Shown here: positions 10,265-17,177 of the stretch, one piece after another
How the letters are laid out: every line of letters begins with the position of its first letter
Numbering within the stretch: position 1 is the stretch's first letter
DNA from: Coemansia sp. RSA 922
Taxonomy: Eukaryota > Kickxellomycota > Kickxellomycetes > Kickxellales > Kickxellaceae
Direction: 5' to 3'
Length of the DNA stretch: 22,304 nucleotides
Assembly (NCBI GenBank): GCA_027577415.1
Contig: JANBQS010000295.1
Span: forward strand, 1-22,304
Program-made: the position numbers and the translations under genes
Notes under the pieces: model-generated
What the model was told of the DNA's origin: nothing
The model's database searches: none
The model's input: only the letters and a program-made list of their open reading frames with translations

Positions 10265-11113
10265 TTTTGTTTCCAACACAGAGCAATACTTGGACCCCTG
10301 AAAGATGTCTTTTTGGCTATTCCGCGTCTGCCTATTTCTGATCAATGGACGGGCTTGTGCCAGCAAGAACGCTGACTCAAGCAACCTTCAACGAAATGCC
10401 GACTTCCTACGTGGCCATTATCGGGCTGTGCATGCTTGACTTGGTGCGTGCGTGATTATAATATCAAATCAAGGCTTCAAAGGCGCTTGATTTTCTTAGA
10501 CGGCCGCAGTCTCGCTGAAAAAGAAATTCCGCTCCCTCTCCCCACACACCACTCTTCAAAAGGGGCCGGCTGCGGCCACCGCCGACTGCCGCCCTCTTTT
10601 CTCCACTAATATCACTTTCTCAAATACTTTTCTCAACACCTTTTTTTTTAACACAGCAAGCAAAGCCCCGCTTTCCACTTCGTGTTCTTTGCTCTTGGTT
10701 TACACAAGCAGCAGCTCCGTACTCTCCTTTTCTAGTCTACAGTATCCAGTGCCTTTTCAAGTGCGCTCTGGTACTCGTAAGCTTCCGCACTTTTTTTTAG
10801 CGCCGACGTAAACCCTTGCTCGAATAAAGCAGGGTCCGTCTAGCTTATTTGCCCTTGTAAGCGGCATTTTACATCGAAAGCAGCCGCCGTGTCACCCGCA
10901 CAGCAGTCGTTACCTCTAGTTTCTTCAACAGTCGTACACTGCCCGTCGTCCGAAAGGTCGCCAACTACATTTATTAAGCCAGCTATTTTATTTTCCGAGC
11001 ACCGTCAACAAACCGAACTTTACGGAGATGACCTTTACTCACGCTACGAACGTACCGTCCTTGACGATGAACTCTTCTTTTCACAGGGCTGTCGCTCAGA
11101 GGGCCACCGAAAA
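10265..11113. other. USP 3' region and transcription-factor 5' region
   Basis: After the USP stop codon the sequence turns pyrimidine-rich (about 10500-10800, many CT and poly-T runs) with a GC-rich block at 10560-10600, typical of a fungal promoter and leader. From 10844 the transcription-factor frame is open without a stop up to its ATG at 11114, and its codons look coding. Out-of-frame ATGs occur at 11028 and 11067, in a 60-codon frame ending at 11210. A donor-like GTAAGC at 10857 and acceptor-like CTAG or CAACAG at about 10913-10932 are present. I find no ATG between about 10460 and 11027. Confidence 0.55.
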
Positions 11114-12847
11114 ATGCTCTCTCCCGTCGGGCTCAGTTCGAGAGATTCGGTGGGGAGTCGTACCGACGACTCCCAGTGCTCTCTGGAGCAGCAGCGGCAG
11201 TTCCTTCTAAACGAACATACGCCTAGCGCGTCTTATGCGACTGCTACTAACGTGGAGGGCCGTTGCCCTACCACTTGCCACTCTGCGGACTCTGATACCG
11301 ACATCTTGACATTCAACACCAACAGCTACAGCTACAACATCCAGCCAACTACCAAAACCACTACTACAGCAACAACCACCTCGAGCAACATCAATTCAGC
11401 CAACAACTACAGCAACAGCCATCTCGAGAACTTCAACAGCAACAGCACTACCACTACTACAGCCAAAGACAAGACTTTTACCGCCAACTGCAACCAGACT
11501 TTGAGCAACAACTACACTACTACCAGCAGCAATCTATTCGGCTCTCGCAACATGTCCAACTCCAACTTTGACAACCAAGCCCAGCCCGCCGTCTCTTACA
11601 CAGACCTGCTCTTGCAAACTCTTCTGTCCACTGGGGACTGTACTCTCGAGTACACCGCGCCTTCTGCTGCCCAGCCTCCGCGTCACGCTAGCACCTCGCG
11701 CTCCCTGCCGGACCTCCAGTTTGCGACCGACCTTTTTGGCGCACCAATGCTCTCGGACTTGAACTCGACCGAGGCCTTTGTCGAGTACCAGGCGTCGACA
11801 TCGGTTCCCGTCTCGCCCACTCACCAGCAGCTCAGCGGTCCTGCCTCGGCGCCCTCTTACTCGGCGATGTACTCTGAGCCACCGGCAATGCCATACTTGG
11901 ACGTCCAGGGTAGCGCGTACGACAGCTTCTTGAACACGCCGGCGCACTATGGGCACTTTGCGTCGCCCAACGTCAACATCGCTGGATCCAGCCAGGGCGT
12001 GCTCGCCGACGGGCACAAGTTCTTTGCGCCTCTCGACGAGTTTACAGCCAAGGGTCCTATGGCGGCCTCTCCTTGGAGCGGCAACGACCTGCTGGGTGAC
12101 CTGGTTAACAGCTACCCCGGGCTCCACCTGGACATCGTGCACGCGCTCGTCAACAGCATCAGCCCGACGATGGCGTACCAGCCGATTGGTCCCAGCGCTT
12201 CCTCGTCGATTGTGCCGTCGCTGATCAACCAGGCCCAGAGCTTGGCAGATGTCCAGTTCAATAACACCGAGGCTGGCGATGCGCTCCTAGTCGACACGCT
12301 CCTTGGCCTGCTCAGCCCCTCGGCCGACGTTGCTGAGACTCCGATGCTGTACGACGCCGCGACTGCGTCGCCAGCGATGCTTGAGCTCTTCTCGTCGCTG
12401 TCGTCCCCCGCTACGACCCCAATGGTGGCTGCGCCAGTGTTCACGGCGCCGCAGTTGCCCGACAGCTTTGCAAACGACGAGGATGATGTGCCTCTGCTGA
12501 AGCGCAAGCGGTGTAGCGACGAGGAAGACAGTGGCTCGTTGCGGCAGCAGACGTCGGAGGAGGCTGCAAAGAAGCGCCTGTTCTACTGCGATATCTGCAA
12601 CCACGGATTCTCTCGCCAGTACAACTTGGACAAGCACAAGCTGACGCACGACCCAAAGTCCAAGGATGCACGGCCGTTTTCTTGCAGCCACTGCACTCGG
12701 ACGTTTACGCGTAAGCATGACTTGCTCCGGCACCAGGTTCTCCACGATGCCTCGGATGCTATCAAGTGCTCAAAGTGCAGCCGCGCGTTTGCTAGGCAAG
12801 ATGTGTTGGAGCGCCATATGCTCGCTATCCACAAGGACAAAGCTTGA
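11114..12847 (+). CDS. C2H2 zinc-finger transcription factor, Crz1-like fingers
   Basis: This is a DNA-binding regulator of 577 aa if started at the first in-frame ATG, 11114. The frame and coding character extend upstream to at least 10889, so the true N-terminus is probably longer. Residues about 65-140 are Asn/Thr/Ser-rich. A basic LKRKR stretch near 462 is a likely nuclear signal. Three C-terminal fingers are intact: Cys492-His512 (C-X2-C-X12-H-X3-H), Cys524-His544 (same spacing) and Cys552-His573 (X4 between the histidines). Helix residues at -1/2/3/6 are R-Y-N-K, R-H-D-R and R-D-V-R. The first two closely match calcineurin-responsive Crz1 as I know it, and the order is the same. The linkers between fingers are longer than the usual TGEKP type. 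No clear PxIxIT calcineurin-docking motif is seen, so Crz1 orthology is a hypothesis. The C2H2 call itself is certain. Confidence 0.85.
   Translation: MLSPVGLSSRDSVGSRTDDSQCSLEQQRQFLLNEHTPSASYATATNVEGRCPTTCHSADSDTDILTFNTNSYSYNIQPTTKTTTTATTTSSNINSANNYSNSHLENFNSNSTTTTTAKDKTFTANCNQTLSNNYTTTSSNLFGSRNMSNSNFDNQAQPAVSYTDLLLQTLLSTGDCTLEYTAPSAAQPPRHASTSRSLPDLQFATDLFGAPMLSDLNSTEAFVEYQASTSVPVSPTHQQLSGPASAPSYSAMYSEPPAMPYLDVQGSAYDSFLNTPAHYGHFASPNVNIAGSSQGVLADGHKFFAPLDEFTAKGPMAASPWSGNDLLGDLVNSYPGLHLDIVHALVNSISPTMAYQPIGPSASSSIVPSLINQAQSLADVQFNNTEAGDALLVDTLLGLLSPSADVAETPMLYDAATASPAMLELFSSLSSPATTPMVAAPVFTAPQLPDSFANDEDDVPLLKRKRCSDEEDSGSLRQQTSEEAAKKRLFYCDICNHGFSRQYNLDKHKLTHDPKSKDARPFSCSHCTRTFTRKHDLLRHQVLHDASDAIKCSKCSRAFARQDVLERHMLAIHKDKA
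11305..11535 (+). repeat. AAC/ACT-rich low-complexity tract
   Basis: Imperfect trinucleotide-like repeats (CAACAGC, ACCACTACTAC, AGCAAC) encode the Asn/Thr/Ser-rich segment of the transcription factor. The tract is strand-biased (A and C rich, poor in G) and is likely to vary in length between strains. Confidence 0.7.
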
Positions 12848-13252
12848 GCCCCATTTCTTTTTCTTCATTTTTCATTCTTATTTTGTTAGCTTGATAAAGC
12901 ATTTGCTACATACAAACCCCCAAAAAAAAAATTGAATAAAAAAACTATCAGCATATCCCACTATACTTGCAGATCGATTTTGACATGTCCCCCGCACAGA
13001 CCCTTACACCCCCAAACAGCCGGACCGAAGCTTCTCTTCCGTGAAAGCTTGAGCAATAGTATCCCAGATATGCACGATAACTAAATAGTGCATGGGGGTA
13101 GGGGTGTGGTGGGATCACTCCTTCTTTGCGCTAAGAGTGTATTTATTTGGGCGTGTGCAAATAAAAAAAAATTCTTGTACCTCTTGTTTCTATCACCCAA
13201 AAAAAATAATTTATTATTTGCTACTTGCTACTTTTTTTTTTAATTTTTTTGT
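12848..13252. other. intergenic: transcription-factor 3' end and channel promoter
   Basis: This 405-bp spacer between two tandem plus-strand genes holds T-rich sequence after the factor's stop, an AATAAA near 12935, A-runs, and a poly-T/A block directly before the channel ATG at 13253. A short direct repeat (TTGCTAC CTTGCTAC-like, about 13216-13230) precedes the poly-T. No gene or structured RNA is evident. Confidence 0.5.
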
Positions 13253-16200
13253 ATGACTACTGCTAGAAGCGACCAGGGAGCTAGTCCCAGTGAACATGGG
13301 CAGCAAGGGGAAGCGAGGAGTTCTAGTGTTCGACCAGCGTCAGTTATGTTCCGTCGAGCTGGGGCGCGGTTCAACGTTGGCAGTACTCTGCAGTCGTCAG
13401 TGGCGACTGGGTACCGGCGTCGCAGCACTGCGGCTACCGGCGGGGCCGGTGGTCTGTGGGCGGGCGGTGTGCAGCGTCGGGCGTCGGGAAGGCCTCGTGA
13501 GGGCGATGATGCCGAGAGCATTAACTACGAGAACCTCGACGATATGTTTGAAGAGGACGAGCCTACACCCCTTGTGATGCGTGCTAGCACTGAGACGCAG
13601 GCGGCGGCGAAGCTCAGCGCTCTGTCGGCACAGCGGGCGGACGCTGAGGGGCAGCTGCAGGCACCACCGACTATGCGGCAGATGGTCGGATTCTATCTGG
13701 ATACTAGTGCGACTGGTAGGCGGTGGGATCAGATGGACGCTTTGTTGAATGTTGGTATTGCTGTATTGCACGTGTTCAATACCACGCATGTGTCTAAGCA
13801 TCAGCTGAGTGTGCCGTACTGGTCATTGTGTGTGGAGGCGGTTGTTAGTCTCTTGTTGTTGCTGCAGTTCTTGCCTCGGTACTTGCTGGCTCCGGATCCT
13901 ATGGAGTATATGCGCGGGTTGTTCTCTGTCATTACGCTCATTACGGCTCTTACACCTATCCTTGTGGTGGTTAGTATCTGGGTGGACCCTTCGGTTTATG
14001 ACTCGTTTATGTCGGCAGGTACACTGGTGTTTTTGTATCCGGTCATATTTTGGCGACTGCAGCCGGCGCTTTTGCGGTGCTTGGTGCCGATTAAGAACGT
14101 GTATAGGATGTCGCCGATGACTCGCAATGTTCTGCGTGCGCTTACTACGGTGTTTACCACGGTTCTGGCTATCACGGTTCTGACGCATATCATGGTGTAT
14201 TACCAGAACAAGGATAAAGACGGCGAGATCCAGGGATTTGACGAGGCGTTTTTCTTTATTGCTGTATCGTCTATTACTGGACTGAGCTCTGACATTGAGC
14301 CTGATACGTGGTTTACTCGTAGCGTCGTCTTGTTTGTCATGTTTATTGGCATATTTTGGCTTCCGCCACGCGTATCAGAGATGCTGAGCTTGTGGCAGGA
14401 CCGCAGTCCCTGGCCGGCGAATTTTGAGGCGGAGACTAATCAGTCTCATGTCCTGGTTATTGGCGATCTGGAGTATACTACGTTGTTTGAGTTTCTGCGT
14501 GAGTTCTTTTGCGAGGACCATGGCGTGCGTACGGTTAATACAGTGGTTGTGGTTATGAGCGAGAAGAGTCCTGGCAAGGAGGTTTCTGAGCTTTTGGGCG
14601 ACCCTGCGTACGTTAATCGGGTTAAATTCGTGCTTGGTAGTCCGACGTCGTTCAAGCAGTTGGGCGATGTGGAGGCTGAGGAGGCGTTGGCTATATTTTT
14701 GCTGAGCTCAAAGGCGGCGGGAGATAACGCAGCTAAGGAGGATGCTGCCAAGGTTATGATTGCTCTGGCTGTGCGCAAGTACCTCAAGGGACATGGCAAC
14801 CCTAAGCGTGCGGTGCCTATTTATGCGCAGGTTCTGTTGCCAGAGACTACACTGCATTTGGAGTACTTGGCTGACCATGTTATTTGCGTCGAGGAACTAC
14901 GTCTGGGTCTTTTGGCTAGGAGCGTGATGGTGCCTGGGTTTGCCTCGCTGCTGCAGTTGCTGACGGCTTCTATTCCGAATAACACGACTGAGCCCTTGAT
15001 TAAGGTGGCGGGTCGGTATAAGCAGGAGTGGCTGGCGGAGTATGCACAGAGTATGAGCCATGAGATTTACGCTACTAGGATATCATCTATTTTCAATGGT
15101 GTCAAGTTCCAAAAGGCGGCTCAGGTTATTTTCCAGCGTACTGGAGCTACGCTGTTCGCTATTCGGGTACCTGATCGGCGTGAAGGAGCTGACCCTGATG
15201 ACGGACGTATCATGTTGAACCCGGCTGGGTATGAGTTCCAGGGCGATGAATTGGGATTTGTGTTGGCGTCCAACTCGCTAGTGTCGACTCAGATCGCGTA
15301 TCTGGCTGAGGAGACTGTGGTTACTATTTCTGGAGACGGAGACGAGGACGGTGGCCATGCTTCGGAGACGGCACGGCTGATTCCTGGCATAACTGTTAGC
15401 AATGCTGGCAAGGACGATAGACCCGTGAGGGTGGGTAGTCCGCTGCAGCAGAAGTTGGCGGCGACGGAGGCGCAGCTCAAGGCCAAGATGCCGTTTGGCA
15501 TGAACGTCATGGATACGCTGGTGGTATCTGACTCGCCGCACAGCTTGCGCGACGACAGCTCTAGCATCAAGTCGGGAGCTAGCCACTCGGGCAGTGTGCG
15601 GGACTCGGGCGACTTGATTGACTTGCACGAGGATGATCTGCATATCGACCATGAGAATAGGCTGTCGCCTGAGCTGGCCAACATTGAGGTCGATGGCGAC
15701 GATGACGCGCACGGCAAGGGCAAGGCTAGGGACGGCGAGGCGGCGGAGGGCGGCGAGACTAAGCATATGCACCGTGCGCCGCTGCTGTTTGACCCTAAGC
15801 AAAAGGCGTCAGAGGTCGACCTCGCTGCCAAGCGCGCTGTGGAGGGTGACGGTGCTGCTGTGAAAGCGCCTGAGGCTGGGCGTAGGACTGGTGTGTTTGC
15901 GGCCAAGGCTGACCACAAGCCCAAAGCCGTGGAGCCGACTGCCGACGGGCTGCCGGGCGACCTGGCCGGGCACATTGTGGTGTGCGATACGAGCAGCGAG
16001 TTCCCCAGCAACATCATCTACTTGGTCAGCTGCATCCGCGCCGCTGCGCCGTCGGAAGTGACTGCTATTGCCGAGAGCACCGAGTCGCTGGGCGCCGTGG
16101 CTTCTGTCGCGGTGGCTAATCCGTTTGCGTCGCTATATGAGCAGATCTCGCGCAGCTACAACGCAAAGGAGGCCGAGGTAAGCGCGGCCGAGGCCAAGTC

Positions 16201-17062
16201 GTCGTTCCTCAACCAGCAGCCGATTGTCATTCTGTCGCCGGCTGAGCCTACGGCGACGGAGAGCGACGACCTGGCGCGATTTGGCAACCTCTATATCGTG
16301 TGTGGGTCGCCACTGTCGCGCACAGACTTGGCGCGGGTGCGCATCCACACGGCGAGCAGTGGCATTGTGCTGGCTAACCGCGAGGAGTCGCTGAATGCGG
16401 CGGCTGACGTGTCGACGAAGCTGTCGCTGGCGGGATCCGACACCACGTCGACTGCGACGGCTGATGCGCCGGCGCTGCTGAGTGTGTTGAACATCGAGGC
16501 GCTGACGTACAACAGCCCGGACTTTTTCCTGAGCGTCGAGTTCATCCACCGCGAGAACATGCAGTTTGTGGGCGACACTGAGACGGTGCGCATCAACGAG
16601 GTCTATGCCCAGGCCTTTTTGCGTCCGTCGTTTATGTCGGGCCGTGTGTACGCGCCTGTGATGCTTGACACGCTTATTTGCCAGGCCTTTTATAACGAGC
16701 ACGTTTTGGAGATCATGCAGCGCCTTATCTTCTCGCACGGCGACGTTGTGCATGCCCTGGGCATGGCCAAGCTGAACGAGGCTGGCATTGAGGGCGCGCC
16801 TGGCGCTGCTGGTGAGGGGGAGATTGGTGCTGGCCATGTGTTTTTGGTCGAGGTGCCTCCTAGGTTCCATGGCCGTAGCTACTCGAGTTTGTTCTCGCAC
16901 TGCTGCTTTAAGCACGGTGCTGTGCCTATTGGACTCTATCGCGCTGCTATGCACCACCGCCAGCCGCTGTGGTATGTTATGCCAAACCCTGCCGTCGCCT
17001 GCGTGTTGCGCGAGGATGATCGTGTCTACCTAATTGCCAGCACTCGCCCAGATCTCCAGTAA
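13253..17062 (+). CDS. SLO/BK-like RCK channel with atypical filter
   Basis: This 1269-aa single-exon membrane protein has a disordered N-terminus (1-155) and helices S1 (about 161-180), S2 (188-212), S3 (222-245), S4 (256-280, with Arg and Lys), S5 (290-316), a pore loop (330-350) and S6 (353-375). RCK1 (about 396-690) has NQSHVLVIGDLEYTTLFEFL and DHVICVEELRLGLLARS, both very close to the BK pattern. An acidic, Ser/His-rich linker (about 690-900) precedes RCK2 (GHIVVCDTSSEF, GSPLSRTDLARVRI, VLREDDRVYLIAS). The potassium signature TVGYGD is replaced by I-T-G-L-S-S-D (341-347). The Asp-rich calcium bowl is replaced by GDTETVRINEVY (about 1107-1118). No S0 helix is seen. It is therefore a tetrameric SLO-fold channel whose ion selectivity and ligand are unknown. 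The ATG at 13253 follows a poly-T leader with no better upstream start. Confidence 0.9.
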   Translation: MTTARSDQGASPSEHGQQGEARSSSVRPASVMFRRAGARFNVGSTLQSSVATGYRRRSTAATGGAGGLWAGGVQRRASGRPREGDDAESINYENLDDMFEEDEPTPLVMRASTETQAAAKLSALSAQRADAEGQLQAPPTMRQMVGFYLDTSATGRRWDQMDALLNVGIAVLHVFNTTHVSKHQLSVPYWSLCVEAVVSLLLLLQFLPRYLLAPDPMEYMRGLFSVITLITALTPILVVVSIWVDPSVYDSFMSAGTLVFLYPVIFWRLQPALLRCLVPIKNVYRMSPMTRNVLRALTTVFTTVLAITVLTHIMVYYQNKDKDGEIQGFDEAFFFIAVSSITGLSSDIEPDTWFTRSVVLFVMFIGIFWLPPRVSEMLSLWQDRSPWPANFEAETNQSHVLVIGDLEYTTLFEFLREFFCEDHGVRTVNTVVVVMSEKSPGKEVSELLGDPAYVNRVKFVLGSPTSFKQLGDVEAEEALAIFLLSSKAAGDNAAKEDAAKVMIALAVRKYLKGHGNPKRAVPIYAQVLLPETTLHLEYLADHVICVEELRLGLLARSVMVPGFASLLQLLTASIPNNTTEPLIKVAGRYKQEWLAEYAQSMSHEIYATRISSIFNGVKFQKAAQVIFQRTGATLFAIRVPDRREGADPDDGRIMLNPAGYEFQGDELGFVLASNSLVSTQIAYLAEETVVTISGDGDEDGGHASETARLIPGITVSNAGKDDRPVRVGSPLQQKLAATEAQLKAKMPFGMNVMDTLVVSDSPHSLRDDSSSIKSGASHSGSVRDSGDLIDLHEDDLHIDHENRLSPELANIEVDGDDDAHGKGKARDGEAAEGGETKHMHRAPLLFDPKQKASEVDLAAKRAVEGDGAAVKAPEAGRRTGVFAAKADHKPKAVEPTADGLPGDLAGHIVVCDTSSEFPSNIIYLVSCIRAAAPSEVTAIAESTESLGAVASVAVANPFASLYEQISRSYNAKEAEVSAAEAKSSFLNQQPIVILSPAEPTATESDDLARFGNLYIVCGSPLSRTDLARVRIHTASSGIVLANREESLNAAADVSTKLSLAGSDTTSTATADAPALLSVLNIEALTYNSPDFFLSVEFIHRENMQFVGDTETVRINEVYAQAFLRPSFMSGRVYAPVMLDTLICQAFYNEHVLEIMQRLIFSHGDVVHALGMAKLNEAGIEGAPGAAGEGEIGAGHVFLVEVPPRFHGRSYSSLFSHCCFKHGAVPIGLYRAAMHHRQPLWYVMPNPAVACVLREDDRVYLIASTRPDLQ

Positions 17063-17177
17063 ACACTCCCTGAGAGTCAGGGCTGATTAAAATGCGGAGC
17101 CTTTCTCTCCCTTTCTCCCTCCCCCACTTTTTTATAACAACAATAATAATAATATCTTTCTTTAATTCCAGTTTCAA
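17063..17177 (+). promoter_or_regulatory. short tandem spacer / AP-2 alpha promoter
   Basis: Only 115 bp separate the channel stop from the AP-2 alpha ATG. The spacer holds a pyrimidine tract (CCTTTCTCTCCCTTTCTCCC region), a TTTTTTATAACA TATA-like stretch near 17130, an ATAATAATAAT run, and a TTCCAG just before the start. The promoter probably also reaches into the channel's 3' coding region. Confidence 0.45.

Noticed and set aside
11534..12745. Long minus-strand open frames opposite the transcription factor (up to 202 codons)
   Set aside because: They lie fully antisense to a convincing coding region, are Arg/Val-rich from the complement of GC-rich codons, and have no recognisable motif.
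13140..13252. A/T homopolymer block as a transposon end or origin
   Set aside because: No terminal repeats, target duplication or consensus. It is ordinary poly-T promoter sequence.
15278..16957. Minus-strand open frames of 174, 242 and 274 codons opposite the channel
   Set aside because: They are shadows of the GC3-rich linker and RCK2 region, with Ser/Ala- or Arg-rich composition and no domain.
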